A DNA stretch of 64,000 nucleotides. Origin: Geomobilimonas luticola (GTDB lineage Bacteria; Desulfobacterota; Desulfuromonadia; Geobacterales; Geobacteraceae). A model generated the notes under the pieces. That model worked only from the letters and a program-made list of their open reading frames with translations, searched no databases and was not told the origin of the DNA. A program made the position numbers and the translations under genes. The stretch covers positions 372,001-436,000 of the forward strand of contig NZ_JAHCVK010000001.1 in assembly GCF_018476905.1 (NCBI RefSeq), read 5' to 3'. This document shows, in pieces, positions 7,335-20,295 of the stretch (positions are counted from its first letter, which is position 1; the number at the start of each line of letters is the position of its first letter).

Positions 7335-8705
7335 CTATTTCCCGATGCAGAATCGCTGGAAAATGAGATCAAGAATATCGTCGGGGGTGGTCTCGCCGGT
7401 GACCTCGCCAACGGCACGCAGGGCATCCCGCAAATCGATTGCAAGAATCTCGGCAGTAACGGCAAGGGCAAGATTCCGGCTAAAACGGTCAAGCGCTTCA
7501 AGTCCCTTGACAAGAGCATCACGCTGACGGGCGTGGGAGATGGCAACATACTCCCTGCTGTCGACGGCACCATCCCGAAGGAACGTATCATGAACGACCT
7601 GTCGCAGTTGGTCAACCCCATCCCCGGTCAGGGTGGAAATGGTAACCGACGGAGCGTCCAATAGCAAAGAGGGAAGCTCCATGACGGCAGGAAGGTCGCA
7701 CTTGCTCTTCACGAGTATGAAGCGAGAGCCGGCAAGATTGTCCAAAAGAAGCTCGTCCTCGCTATCGAACGGGCGAGAGACATCCACCATAAAGAGAACC
7801 AGGTCAGCCTGAGGTATTTTCTCTAGGGTACGACGTACGCCCTCCTGCTCCACAAGGTCGACCGACTCACGAATGCCCGCCGTGTCCAGAAGCCGGACCG
7901 GCAGACCGCGGATATTGATGACCTCCTCGATGATGTCGCGGGTGGTACCGGGTATGGCGGTGACGATTGCCCGCTTTTCCCGGAGGAGCGTGTTGAGGAG
8001 GCTCGATTTCCCCACGTTCGGCTTCCCGGCCAGAAGCACTGCCACCCCTTCCCGCAGCACCCTCCCCTCCCGGAATCCCGCGAGAAGCGCTTCGATGCCG
8101 GAGGCGGCACTCTCCGTGCGTCGCGCAATCTCGTCGTAGTCGGCCGGGGGAATGTCCTCCTCGGGAAAATCTATGTACGCCTCCAGGAGCGCCAGGGCAT
8201 GAACGACCTCGTCCTTGATAAGCCCGATCCGCTGGGACAGGAGCCCTTCCCGCTGGTGCTGAGCAAGCGCCAAAGCCGTTTCGGTCTTGCTCCGGATCAC
8301 CTCGATGACCGCTTCCGCCTGGATCAGGTCGATACGGCCATTGAGAAATGCGCGGCGGGTGAACTCCCCCGGGTCGGCCAGGCGGGCCCCCTGCATAAGC
8401 ACGAGGTCGAGCACCTTCTGCACCACGAGCGATCCGCCATGACAGTGGATTTCCAGTACGTCTTCCCGGGTGTAGGAGCGGGGTGCGCGCATGAGGACGA
8501 GCATCACCTCGTCGATAACGTTCCCCTTCCCCGGTTCGACGAGTTCACCATAATAAAAACGGTGGCTTTGCAGGCCACCGTCTGTCGTACCGCGGAATAA
8601 TCGTGTCGCAACCTGCGGAGCTGCATCGCCACTCACCCTGATGATGCCGATCCCCCCCTCGCCGACGGGGGTGCTGATGGCCGCGATGGTATCCTTGATG
8701 TACAT
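7335..8705 (-). CDS. mnmE: tRNA modification GTPase MnmE (TrmE)
   Basis: A 456-residue GTPase that forms the cmnm5U34 tRNA-modifying complex with MnmG. The N-terminal tetrahydrofolate-binding domain (about 1-118) and helical domain flank a Ras-like GTPase: GKPNVGKS at 227-234, DTAGIRE at 274-280, and a G4 loop reading KSKCD at 333-337 rather than the usual NKxD. The C-terminal FCIGK carries the conserved Cys. The frame is open upstream to 9071, but the ATG at 8705 begins the family-typical [13 protein letters not shown]. It starts 8 bases after the yidC stop, so it shares that transcript. Confidence 0.96.
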   Translation of the reverse strand: MYIKDTIAAISTPVGEGGIGIIRVSGDAAPQVATRLFRGTTDGGLQSHRFYYGELVEPGKGNVIDEVMLVLMRAPRSYTREDVLEIHCHGGSLVVQKVLDLVLMQGARLADPGEFTRRAFLNGRIDLIQAEAVIEVIRSKTETALALAQHQREGLLSQRIGLIKDEVVHALALLEAYIDFPEEDIPPADYDEIARRTESAASGIEALLAGFREGRVLREGVAVLLAGKPNVGKSSLLNTLLREKRAIVTAIPGTTRDIIEEVINIRGLPVRLLDTAGIRESVDLVEQEGVRRTLEKIPQADLVLFMVDVSRPFDSEDELLLDNLAGSRFILVKSKCDLPAVMELPSLLLDAPSVTISTLTGDGVDQLRQVVHDTFLRDGAVDSREYVAISHARQRDALVKGLEALDRFSRNLALAVTAEILAIDLRDALRAVGEVTGETTPDDILDLIFQRFCIGK

Positions 8706-8713
8706 ATCTTTCC

Positions 8714-10309
8714 CTATTTGGCCTCGGCCTCGTGCAGAGACTTGTTGATGTACATCTGCTGGGCGATGGTCAGGATATTGTTCACCAGCCAGTAGAGCAC
8801 AAGACCGGAGGGAAAGTTGAGGAACATGAAGGTGAACACTACCGGCAGAGCCAGCATTATCTTGGCTTGCATCGGATCCATGTTGGTAGGGGTCATCTTC
8901 TGCTGAATGAACATGGTCACCCCCATGATGATCGGCGTGACATAGTAGGGATCCTTGCCGGAAAGGTCGGTTATCCAGAGCATGAACGGGGCATGGCGAA
9001 GCTCGATGGAGAACATGAGCGCCTTGTAGAGGGCGAAGAACACCGGAATCTGCACGAGCATGGGGAGACAACCACCCAGGGGGTTGACCTTGTGGGTCTG
9101 ATAGAGCTCCATGATGGCCTTGTTCATCGCATCACGATCGTTCTTGAACTTCTCCCGCAGCTCCGTCATCTTCGGTTGAAGCTTCTGCATTTCCTTCATG
9201 GACTTGTAGCTCTTGTGGGTAAGAGGAAAAAATACAAGCTTGAGGATGATGGTGATGATGATGATTGCCACACCGTAGTTGTGGGTGTACTCATAAAAAA
9301 ACTTGAGGGCGTGGAGAAGCGGCTTGGCCAGCATGGAAAACCAGCCGAGGTCTATGGCAGCCTCGAGTCTGCTCCCCTGGGCTCTCAGGATATCGAGTGC
9401 CTTGGGGCCGACGAAAATTTTGTCTGCAACCACGGCGGTCCCGCCAGGTGGTACGTTAAGGGGGGGGGAGGAAATGGCGGTCTCCACGTAACCGTTGGAG
9501 TTGGTTACCGTCACCGCGGCAATACTCCCCTCCTTGGCCAGCACTCCGCTGAAAAAATATTTATCCCCGAAACCGGTCCAGAGGATGTTTTTCGAGTACT
9601 GCTTCGCCCCTTTGAGAAGGTCCTTGATCTTCGGCGCATCCACCGTGTCGTCCGCCAGGGTCACCGGACCGTGGACTTCATACCGGCTTTCCCCTGCCGT
9701 TGAGTCGGCTTTATTCCTGAGCTGGAGCCCGACAACCACGTCCTTGAGACCGCTACGGCTCGACACCTGCTGCTCCAGGTCTATGGCATAGCCATCGCCG
9801 TCGAACGTGAAAACCTTGCGCAGCTGGTTCCCCTGGGGAGAAGTCCAGACGAAGGTGAGGGCCTTCCGCTCCCCCTTTGCCACCTTCAGGGTGTCTGCAC
9901 TGGCAGAAAATACGGCCGCTGCCGGCAGCTCCATGGCGGGGGCAACGGTTTTGAAGTTGTAATTGGCGGGATCATTCTCCGTCAGCAGCGTTTCCTGTTT
10001 CGAACCGGCAACCGCCGACTCCTTGTACTGTTTCAGGACGATCTTCCTGAGCGCGCCGCCTGCCGTGGAGAAAACCGCCGTGTAGGTATCGGTCTCCACC
10101 GTGACGTCCTTTGCCGCAAGACCGGCAACCGGCGCCGCGAGTTCGGGAGCCTTGGCGGGAAGGGGTACGGCTGGAGCGATACTTGCGCTGGAGACCTGCT
10201 TCTGCACGGATTTTACCGGTGCAGTCGGTTTCGGTGTGGGGAATATGAGGGAATAGCCGTACAGTACGGCAATGGACAACACGACGGCTATGAGGGCACG
10301 CTTTTCCAT
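8714..10309 (-). CDS. yidC: Membrane protein insertase YidC
   Basis: A 531-residue inner-membrane insertase, long form as in Gram-negatives. An N-terminal membrane segment (residues 6-25) is followed by a large periplasmic beta-sandwich domain and the conserved 60K_IMP core with five membrane segments (from about residue 335, [18 protein letters not shown]), including the basic cytoplasmic loop ([16 protein letters not shown]) and the motif [20 protein letters not shown]. It acts with the Sec translocon or alone. The start has TAGGAG well placed. yidD and rnpA lie upstream in the usual order. Confidence 0.97.
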   Translation of the reverse strand: MEKRALIAVVLSIAVLYGYSLIFPTPKPTAPVKSVQKQVSSASIAPAVPLPAKAPELAAPVAGLAAKDVTVETDTYTAVFSTAGGALRKIVLKQYKESAVAGSKQETLLTENDPANYNFKTVAPAMELPAAAVFSASADTLKVAKGERKALTFVWTSPQGNQLRKVFTFDGDGYAIDLEQQVSSRSGLKDVVVGLQLRNKADSTAGESRYEVHGPVTLADDTVDAPKIKDLLKGAKQYSKNILWTGFGDKYFFSGVLAKEGSIAAVTVTNSNGYVETAISSPPLNVPPGGTAVVADKIFVGPKALDILRAQGSRLEAAIDLGWFSMLAKPLLHALKFFYEYTHNYGVAIIIITIILKLVFFPLTHKSYKSMKEMQKLQPKMTELREKFKNDRDAMNKAIMELYQTHKVNPLGGCLPMLVQIPVFFALYKALMFSIELRHAPFMLWITDLSGKDPYYVTPIIMGVTMFIQQKMTPTNMDPMQAKIMLALPVVFTFMFLNFPSGLVLYWLVNNILTIAQQMYINKSLHEAEAK

Positions 10310-10325
10310 GGTTTCTCCTAAATGG

Positions 10326-10538
10326 CTACTTTACGGGGTCGTACCCGCCCGGGTGGAACGGATGACACTTCAGCAGGCGCGCCATGGTCAGCAGTGTGCC
10401 CTTGACGACGCCGTAACGCTCCAGTGCTTGAATTGAGTAATGGGAACAGGTGGGATAAAAACGGCAGGTGCTCCCCTTCAGAGGAGAGACGAAACGCTGA
10501 TAGACAAGAAGGCTGCGGACGATGAGTGATTTCAACAT
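10326..10538 (-). CDS. yidD: Membrane protein insertion efficiency factor YidD
   Basis: A 70-residue membrane-associated protein with the family signature [22 protein letters not shown] and the end [11 protein letters not shown]. It supports YidC-dependent insertion. Its start overlaps the rnpA stop by 7 bases and it is 16 bases from yidC, fixing the order rpmH-rnpA-yidD-yidC. Confidence 0.95.
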   Translation of the reverse strand: MLKSLIVRSLLVYQRFVSPLKGSTCRFYPTCSHYSIQALERYGVVKGTLLTMARLLKCHPFHPGGYDPVK

Positions 10539-10876
10539 TGTCTGCCGAGTGAGCGGCGGAGTACCGGCATAAGGTCTGCACAGACCCCCTGGTAATCGAG
10601 CCGCTCGGCCCCTTTTTTGGCAATAATAGAATAATCCGCCTGGTGAAACAACCCTTTGTGCTGGCGGTAAAATTCCCTGACTAACCGCCTGATGCGATTT
10701 CGCACCACCGCGTTGCCGACCTTGCGGCTTGCGGTTATGCCGATCCGTGTGGCCGTGCTGCCGGAGGGAAGAATGAGAATGATAAAATGAGCGGCATGGA
10801 ACTTGGTCCCCCGCTGGGAAACCTCCAGAAAATCCGCTCGTTTTCTCAGACGCTCGGTTTTGGGAAACCCGATCAC
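10532..10876 (-). CDS. rnpA: Ribonuclease P protein component
   Basis: A 114-residue basic protein that binds the RNase P RNA and helps process the 5' end of tRNAs. The RNP-like signature [13 protein letters not shown] (about residues 60-72) and [17 protein letters not shown] are diagnostic. It follows rpmH by 9 bases, the near-universal arrangement, and overlaps yidD by 7 bases. Confidence 0.95.
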   Translation of the reverse strand: MIGFPKTERLRKRADFLEVSQRGTKFHAAHFIILILPSGSTATRIGITASRKVGNAVVRNRIRRLVREFYRQHKGLFHQADYSIIAKKGAERLDYQGVCADLMPVLRRSLGRQC

Positions 10877-10885
10877 CAGGAGGGA

Positions 10886-11035
10886 TTACTTGGCAGCGAC
10901 GGTGACGGCGAGCCGCTTTCTCCCCTTCGCACGGCGACGCTTGATGACCAGACGGCCATTTTTAGTAGACATGCGGACGAGAAATCCGTGAGTTCTTTTC
11001 CGTGACGTATTACTCGGCTGGAATGTTCTTTTCAT
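10886..11035 (-). CDS. rpmH: 50S ribosomal protein L34
   Basis: A 49-residue, very basic ribosomal protein ([18 protein letters not shown], ending [13 protein letters not shown]). The frame is open 17 codons further upstream, but the conserved L34 start and an AAGGAG site at the right distance fix the ATG at 11035. It is the first gene of the minus-strand origin operon. Confidence 0.97.
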   Translation of the reverse strand: MKRTFQPSNTSRKRTHGFLVRMSTKNGRLVIKRRRAKGRKRLAVTVAAK

Positions 11036-11073
11036 GGTTTGTAGCTCCTTGCATATACAAATAGGGAACTGAA

Positions 11074-11103
11074 TTATTAACCACACCCCCCATAAAATGT
11101 CAA
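11074..11103 (-). promoter_or_regulatory. Promoter of the rpmH-rnpA-yidDC operon
   Basis: A perfect -35 TTGACA (11098-11103, minus strand) is followed after 18 bases by TAATAA (11074-11079), leaving a leader of about 30 bases before rpmH. Confidence 0.6.
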
Positions 11104-11301
11104 GGACTAATTTGCCCGGCGCCCAAATATTTAACCTTGCAAATTACCGGCCCGTCTGGTAGTCTGCATGGCGCTGTAGCGCATGTCATCGATAGACCCC
11201 AGAAAACCACCCAAGTATTCTTTTTTACACGATTAATTTTATCAACACCTGTTGATATCCCTGTGTAAAACCTGGTTTATTTTCAATCAAAAGGTCGCTG
11301 T
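11104..11301. other. rpmH-dnaA intergenic region, part of the likely oriC
   Basis: An AT-rich stretch between divergent rpmH and dnaA. TTATCAACA (11239-11247) is a one-mismatch DnaA box and forms with 11250-11256 the inverted pair ATCAACA-CC-TGTTGAT. T-runs at 11220-11227 could aid unwinding. Position at the rpmH/dnaA divergence fits a bacterial chromosome origin. Confidence 0.6.
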
Positions 11302-12651
11302 ATGGAAAAGGTCTGGCTCGAAGCCCAGGGAAATATAGAAAAGGTGCTAACCCCCCAGACCTTCAACACCTGGATACGCCCCATCAGGTTTGGCAGTGCC
11401 ACGTCGTCATCACTCATCCTCGAAGTGCCGAACAAGTTCATCAAGGAATGGGTGACGGAGAAATATCTCGCCATGATCCAGGAGGCTGTCTCTGCCCTCG
11501 CCGAAACCCCCTGCCAGATAGAATTCAGGCTGGAGGAAAAAACAGGGGACGGAAAGGCCGTCGACCTCGCACAACCGGGCGAAAAGTCCGGGAGTCCCAC
11601 CGGGCGGGAAAAAACCAGACCAGGCGACCCCACATCCAACCTCAACCCCAAGTATACTTTTGAAACCTTTGTCTGCGGCAGCAGCAACCAGTTTGCCCAT
11701 GCCGCGTCCCAGGCAGTCGCCAACAAGCCCGCCAGCAACTACAACCCGCTCTTCATCTACGGCGGGGTAGGTCTTGGCAAAACCCACCTGCTCTGTGCCA
11801 TCGGCAACCAGATCCATGCCAAGAACGGCAAGGCACGGGTCTGTTACTACACGTCAGAAAAATTCATGAACGAGATGATCAACTGCATCCGGTACAAGAA
11901 GATGGACGAGTTCCGGAACAAGTTCCGGAAAATGGACGTTCTCCTCATCGACGACATCCAGTTCATGGCAGGCAAAGAAGCGACCCAGGAGGAGTTCTTC
12001 CACACCTTCAACTCCCTCTACGAGTCCCACAAGCAGATCGTGGTTACCTCGGACAAATTTCCCAAGGACATCCCCCAACTGGAGGAGCGGCTCCGTTCCC
12101 GGTTCGAATGGGGCCTGATCGCCGACATCCAGCCACCCGACATCGAAACCAAGGTGGCCATCCTGAAGAAGAAGGCGGAGCTCAACGCCATAACCCTCCC
12201 CGACGACGTCGCCATGTTCCTCGGCTCCAGTTCCACGAGCAACGTCCGGGAACTGGAGGGAATGCTGATCCGCCTTGGCGCCTTCGCCAGCCTGACCGGC
12301 AACGAGGTTACCCTGACCATGGCCCGGGAGGTCCTGAAGGATATCATTGTCGACAAATCCCGCGACGTGACGGTGGAGATGATCCAGAAGTACGTGGCCG
12401 ACCACTTCAGGATAAAACTTGCCGAGATGAAATCGGACAAACGGCTCAAGACTCTGGTGGTCCCCCGCCAGATAGCCATTTACCTCTGCCGGGAACTCAC
12501 CAAGGCATCATACCCGGAAATCGGTGAAAAGTTCGGCGGCAAGGACCATTCGACCATCATCTATTCCATGAAGAAAATGGAACGGCAGCTGACCCAGGAC
12601 CTGGAGCTGAAAACGACCATCGAAAACCTGCGGCGGGGGCTGTTGAGTTAG
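11302..12651 (+). CDS. dnaA: Chromosomal replication initiator protein DnaA
   Basis: A 449-residue initiator that binds DnaA boxes and opens oriC in its ATP form. Domain I (1-75) is followed by a short variable linker (about 80-115), the AAA+ domain with Walker A GGVGLGKT at 154-161 and Walker B LLIDD at 214-218, and the helix-turn-helix domain with the signature GGKDHSTIIYSMKK near the end. Length is standard. The ATG is preceded by AAAGG. DnaA boxes lie on both sides, suggesting self-regulation and origin function. Confidence 0.98.
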   Translation: MEKVWLEAQGNIEKVLTPQTFNTWIRPIRFGSATSSSLILEVPNKFIKEWVTEKYLAMIQEAVSALAETPCQIEFRLEEKTGDGKAVDLAQPGEKSGSPTGREKTRPGDPTSNLNPKYTFETFVCGSSNQFAHAASQAVANKPASNYNPLFIYGGVGLGKTHLLCAIGNQIHAKNGKARVCYYTSEKFMNEMINCIRYKKMDEFRNKFRKMDVLLIDDIQFMAGKEATQEEFFHTFNSLYESHKQIVVTSDKFPKDIPQLEERLRSRFEWGLIADIQPPDIETKVAILKKKAELNAITLPDDVAMFLGSSSTSNVRELEGMLIRLGAFASLTGNEVTLTMAREVLKDIIVDKSRDVTVEMIQKYVADHFRIKLAEMKSDKRLKTLVVPRQIAIYLCRELTKASYPEIGEKFGGKDHSTIIYSMKKMERQLTQDLELKTTIENLRRGLLS

Positions 12652-12871
12652 GGGGGTATTCCCTGTGCATTTATCCCCTCCCCCTGTGGATAAAAAAGTG
12701 ACCTGTGCAGTACCGCCGAAAAATGGACCGGTTTCGATGAAGTTCCCAACACTCCTGCAGGCGGAGTGAACGGGCATCCGGACCGCTTATCCACAAATCC
12801 ACAGGCACTACGTACTACTGCTGAAAAGAATTTCTTTATAATACATACTAGACTCTGTTCATGGAGGACAC
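12652..12871. other. dnaA-dnaN gap with DnaA boxes (likely oriC component)
   Basis: Two perfect DnaA boxes are present: TGTGGATAA at 12685-12693 (reverse) and TTATCCACA at 12787-12795 (forward), followed at once by a near match AAATCCACA at 12795-12803. A TATAAT at 12837-12842 may be the -10 of dnaN, with no strong -35. With the boxes upstream of dnaA this suggests a bipartite origin. Confidence 0.65.
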
Positions 12872-13990
12872 ATGGAATTTAAGATCGACAAAGACACCTT
12901 TTTGAAGGCCTTGCAGAAAGTCCAGGGAATTGTCGAGAAGAGAAACACCATGCCGATTCTCTCAAATGTCCTCATCGAGGCAGCCGAAGACCGGATCCAG
13001 GTGACCGCAACCGACCTGGAAGTCGGCATGCGCAGCTCCTATCCGACCACGGTGGTCAGGGATGGAAAGATTACCGTTTCTGCCAAGAAGGTTTATGAAA
13101 TCATCAAGGAGCTTTCCGACCAGGAGATCACCTTTTCCACCAAGGAGAACGACTGGGTGGAAATCCGGAGCGGCAAGGCCCGTTTCAATATTGTCGGGCT
13201 CTCACCCGAGGAATTTCCCTATTTCCCCAAGATCAACGACGACAGCTTCATCACGGTCAGCACTACCATGCTGCGGGAGATGATAGAACACACTTCCTAT
13301 GCCATCTGTCATGACGAGACGAAATACAACCTCAACGGCATTCTCGTTCGCGCAGCTACCGACGGAGGACGCACCCTTCTCCGCATGGTTGCTACCGATG
13401 GGCATCGGCTGTCGGTCAGCGAAAGGGAACTGAGCGGTACGACCGCAACTGAACTGGGTAACGGCGTAATATTCCCCAAAAAGGGGATCTATGAGCTGAA
13501 GCGGATGGCCGAAGAGGAGGGAGACCAGGTGCTCCTCGGTTTCATGGACAACAGCGCGGTCTGCAAGAAGGGGAACACCGTCGTGGTCATGCGTCTTGTG
13601 GATGGCGAATTTCCCGACTACACCAAGGTCATCCCGGTCAGCAACGACCGACTCGTCACCCTCAACCGAGAGGACCTGCTTCACTCTCTCCGCAGGATGG
13701 CCATCCTCTCCAGCGAGAAGTTCAAGGGGATAAAATTTGACGTTAAGGACGGGAAGGTGGAGATTTCTTCGAGCAACCCGGAACTGGGGGATGCATCCGA
13801 GGAACTGGAAGCGATCTACAGCGGCAACGACCTGACCATCCGCTTCAATGCCCGTTATCTGATCGATGTCCTGTCGGTGCTCCCGACTTCCCAGGTAGAA
13901 CTGCTCCTGCGGGACGAAATGTCACCCGCCATCGTCCGGCCTGCCGCACAGGAGGGATTCCTTGCGGTTATCATGCCGATGCGCCTCTGA
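12872..13990 (+). CDS. dnaN: DNA polymerase III sliding clamp (beta subunit)
   Basis: A 372-residue protein that dimerises into the ring that tethers polymerase III. It shows the usual three-fold repeated clamp fold: MEFKIDKDTFLKALQKVQGIVEKRNTMPILSNVL-type start (MPILSNVLIEA), RMVATDGHRL in the middle domain, and the C-terminal binding-pocket end AVIMPMRL. GGAGG lies just upstream of the ATG. Located between dnaA and recF as is typical. Confidence 0.98.
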   Translation: MEFKIDKDTFLKALQKVQGIVEKRNTMPILSNVLIEAAEDRIQVTATDLEVGMRSSYPTTVVRDGKITVSAKKVYEIIKELSDQEITFSTKENDWVEIRSGKARFNIVGLSPEEFPYFPKINDDSFITVSTTMLREMIEHTSYAICHDETKYNLNGILVRAATDGGRTLLRMVATDGHRLSVSERELSGTTATELGNGVIFPKKGIYELKRMAEEEGDQVLLGFMDNSAVCKKGNTVVVMRLVDGEFPDYTKVIPVSNDRLVTLNREDLLHSLRRMAILSSEKFKGIKFDVKDGKVEISSSNPELGDASEELEAIYSGNDLTIRFNARYLIDVLSVLPTSQVELLLRDEMSPAIVRPAAQEGFLAVIMPMRL

Positions 13991-14021
13991 CCCGATTGTC
14001 GCAGCCGGAGGCAGGCTCAAT

Positions 14022-14052
14022 AAAGGCCACTCTTGACAGGAGCGGCCTTTTT
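14022..14052 (+). terminator. Terminator-like hairpin between dnaN and recF
   Basis: AAAGGCC (14022-14028) pairs with GGCCTTT (14044-14050), with an inner CTC/GAG extension, followed by TT. It ends 18 bases before recF and may reduce read-through from dnaN. Confidence 0.55.
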
Positions 14053-14070
14053 CACGGATGATGGAGCGCG

Positions 14071-17563
<3,493 letters not shown>

Positions 17564-17566
17564 ATA

Positions 17567-17646
17567 CAGGGGCACGAGGCGATGGGCGATGGGCAATGGG
17601 TTTATTGGACCTAGTGCCCCTTGCCCGGCGCCCCTTGCCCGATTTT
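17567..17646. repeat. Intergenic repeat, GGGCAATGGG/TTGCCCG type (gyrB-gyrA gap)
   Basis: The left half has tandem GATGGGC units; the right half has two CCCCTTGCCCG units, forming an imperfect inverted repeat (AGGGGCAC pairs with GTGCCCCT). It ends with CCCGATTTTATG just upstream of gyrA. Similar ends occur at 20294, 35948 and 61644. Confidence 0.6.
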
Positions 17647-17659
17647 ATGAGGTTCATGA

Positions 17660-20218
17660 ATGCTTGAAACAACCATAAACAAAACTTCGGTCAACATCGA
17701 AGACGAGATGAAGCGGTCCTACATGGACTACGCCATGAGCGTCATTATCGGCCGGGCCCTCCCCGATGTCCGCGATGGGCTCAAGCCGGTCCATCGGCGC
17801 TGCCTGTTCGCCATGCACGAGATGGGGAACGATTATAACAAGCCGTACAAGAAATCGGCCCGCGTGGTCGGTGACGTCATCGGTAAGTACCACCCCCACG
17901 GCGACACGGCGGCCTACGACACCATCGTCCGGATGGCCCAGGATTTCTCGCTCCGCTACCCGCTGGTGGATGGCCAGGGGAACTTCGGCTCCGTGGACGG
18001 CGACTCGCCGGCGGCCATGCGCTACACCGAAATCCGCATGGAGCAGCTGACCCATGAGCTGCTGAACGACCTGGAGAAGGAAACGGTGGAGATGGGGGCG
18101 AACTACGACGGCTCCCTGGAAGAGCCGCTGGTGCTCCCCGCCAAGTTTCCCAACCTCCTGGTCAACGGCTCGTCCGGTATTGCCGTCGGCATGGCGACCA
18201 ACATCCCCCCCCACAACCTGACCGAGGTGATCAACGGCATCATCGCCCATATCAGCGATCCCGGCATGACGGTTGATGAACTCATGGCCTTCATCCCCGG
18301 CCCCGATTTTCCCACCGGCGGCTTCATCTACGGCCGCGAGGGGATCGTCCAGGGATACCGGACCGGCCGCGGCATCGTCCAGATGCGGGCCCGGGCGTTC
18401 ATCGAGACCCAGAAGAAGTCCGAACGGCAGTCCATTGTCATCACCGAGATTCCGTACCAGGTGAACAAGGCGAACCTGATCATCAAGATCGCAGAACTGG
18501 TGCGGGAGAAGAAGCTGGAGGGGATCAGCGACATTCGCGACGAGTCGGACCGCGACGGGATGCGGATCGTCATCGAGCTGAAGCGGGACGAAGAGCCCCA
18601 GATCATCCTCAACCATCTCTACAAGCAGACCCAGATGCAGTGCTCCTTCGGCATCAACATGCTGGCCATCGTCAATGGCCGGCCCAAGTTGCTGACCCTG
18701 AAGGATGCCATCGCCCACTTTGTCGACCACCGCCGGGAGATCGTCACCCGGCGCACCATCTTCGAACTGAAGAAGGCAGAGGCCCGAGCCCATATCCTGG
18801 AAGGTCTCAAGATCGCCCTCGACTGGCTCGATGCGGTGATCGAGCTGATCCGCGCCTCCCAAAACCCGGAAGAGGCCAAGGCAGGACTCATGGCCGGCAA
18901 TTTCTCCGACGTGGACTACCTGAACAAGCTGGGGATCGCCGATGCCGTCTTCGCACCGAGCGTCCATCTCTCCGAGAAACAGGCCCAGGCGATCCTGGAG
19001 ATGCGGCTGCAGCGCCTTACCGGCCTGGAGCGGGAAAAAATCCTCGCGGAGTACGCCGACATTCTCAAGTTCATCGAAAGGCTGAAAGAGATTCTGGCCT
19101 CCGAGGCGGAGATCCTCAAGATCATCGTGGGCGAGCTGACGGAGTTGCGGGAGAAGTTCGGCGACGAACGCCGTACCGAGATCGTCGACCGGAGTGCCGA
19201 GATATCCCTGGAGGACACCATCGTCGAGGAAGACATGGTGGTGACCATCAGCCATACCGGCTACATCAAGCGGAGTGCCGTCACCCTCTACCGGGCCCAG
19301 CGCCGCGGCGGCAAGGGGAAGACGGGGATGAAGACCAAGGAAGAGGATTTCGTGGAGCAGCTCTTCATCGCCTCCACCAAGGACTACCTGATGTTCTTCA
19401 CGGACACCGGGCGGGTCTACTGGCTCAAGGTCTACGAAATTCCCGAGGCCGGGCGCACAGCACGGGGAAAGGCGATCGTCAACCTTCTCAACCTGGCCGC
19501 CAACGAGAAGATCTCCGCCATCCTGCCGGTGAAGGAGTTTGTCGAGGACAAGTTCATCATGATGGCGACCCGGCACGGGGTCGTGAAGAAGACGCCGCTG
19601 GTGGAGTACTCCAACATCCGCTCCGGCGGGATCATCGCCGTCAACCTGGACGAAGGGGACAAGCTGATCACTGTCGCGCTGACCGACGGCAAGCAGGACG
19701 TGCTCCTCGCCTCCCGGCACGGCAAGTCGATCCGTTTCCGGGAAGAGGATGCCCGTCCCATGGGGCGCGTCACCCGGGGGGTCCGGGGGATGACCCTGGA
19801 AGACGGCGACGTGGTGATCGGCATGGAGATCATCAACGACATGACCGGTTCCACCCTCTTTACCGTCACCGAAAACGGCTTCGGCAAGCGGACGGAACTG
19901 GCGGAGTACCGTCTCCAGTCCCGTGGCGGCAAGGGAGTCATCACCATCAAGACCACCGAGCGGAATGGCTGCGTGGTGGACATCAAGCAGGTTACGGACG
20001 AGAATGACCTGATGTTCATCACCGACCAGGGGAAAATTATCCGGATGCCGGTGGCCGGCTTCTCGGTGATCGGCCGCAATACCCAGGGGGTGCGGCTCAT
20101 GGTGACCGAGGCTGACGAGCGGATCGTGGCGGTTGCCCGCCTGGCGGAGAAGGAAGAGAGCGACGACGCTGCCGATGCCGGCGCGGAGATTGCCGACGCG
20201 GAGATTGTAGAGGAGTAA
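17660..20218 (+). CDS. gyrA: DNA gyrase subunit A
   Basis: An 852-residue breakage-reunion subunit of gyrase. The catalytic Tyr is Tyr122 ([10 protein letters not shown]). The quinolone-determining region reads [17 protein letters not shown], so the position equivalent to E. coli Ser83 is Thr83, while Asp87 is kept. The C-terminal beta-pinwheel has repeated strand motifs including [10 protein letters not shown] (the GyrA box) and SRGGKGV. An acidic tail ends the protein. It is separated from gyrB by a repeat element rather than the usual short spacer. Confidence 0.97.
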   Translation: MLETTINKTSVNIEDEMKRSYMDYAMSVIIGRALPDVRDGLKPVHRRCLFAMHEMGNDYNKPYKKSARVVGDVIGKYHPHGDTAAYDTIVRMAQDFSLRYPLVDGQGNFGSVDGDSPAAMRYTEIRMEQLTHELLNDLEKETVEMGANYDGSLEEPLVLPAKFPNLLVNGSSGIAVGMATNIPPHNLTEVINGIIAHISDPGMTVDELMAFIPGPDFPTGGFIYGREGIVQGYRTGRGIVQMRARAFIETQKKSERQSIVITEIPYQVNKANLIIKIAELVREKKLEGISDIRDESDRDGMRIVIELKRDEEPQIILNHLYKQTQMQCSFGINMLAIVNGRPKLLTLKDAIAHFVDHRREIVTRRTIFELKKAEARAHILEGLKIALDWLDAVIELIRASQNPEEAKAGLMAGNFSDVDYLNKLGIADAVFAPSVHLSEKQAQAILEMRLQRLTGLEREKILAEYADILKFIERLKEILASEAEILKIIVGELTELREKFGDERRTEIVDRSAEISLEDTIVEEDMVVTISHTGYIKRSAVTLYRAQRRGGKGKTGMKTKEEDFVEQLFIASTKDYLMFFTDTGRVYWLKVYEIPEAGRTARGKAIVNLLNLAANEKISAILPVKEFVEDKFIMMATRHGVVKKTPLVEYSNIRSGGIIAVNLDEGDKLITVALTDGKQDVLLASRHGKSIRFREEDARPMGRVTRGVRGMTLEDGDVVIGMEIINDMTGSTLFTVTENGFGKRTELAEYRLQSRGGKGVITIKTTERNGCVVDIKQVTDENDLMFITDQGKIIRMPVAGFSVIGRNTQGVRLMVTEADERIVAVARLAEKEESDDAADAGAEIADAEIVEE

Positions 20219-20225
20219 GATCAGT

Positions 20226-20294
20226 GACGGGTGGTCAGGGACTGGATCTCGCGGTTTTACCAGTCCCCGGTCCCCGGCTGCCAATCCCCGATTC
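20226..20294. repeat. Intergenic repeat, CCAATCCCCGATT type (after gyrA)
   Basis: CAGGGACTGG (20236-20245) pairs with CCAGTCCCCG (20260-20269), followed by tandem GTCCCCGG and the end CCAATCCCCGATTCT next to an ATG. The same style of arms and end occurs at 61532-61644. Confidence 0.55.
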
Positions 20295-20295
20295 T

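Noticed and set aside
17654-20284. 876-codon open frame on the minus strand opposite gyrA
   Set aside because: Antisense shadow of gyrA; low-complexity His/Asp/Gly-rich translation and no family features.
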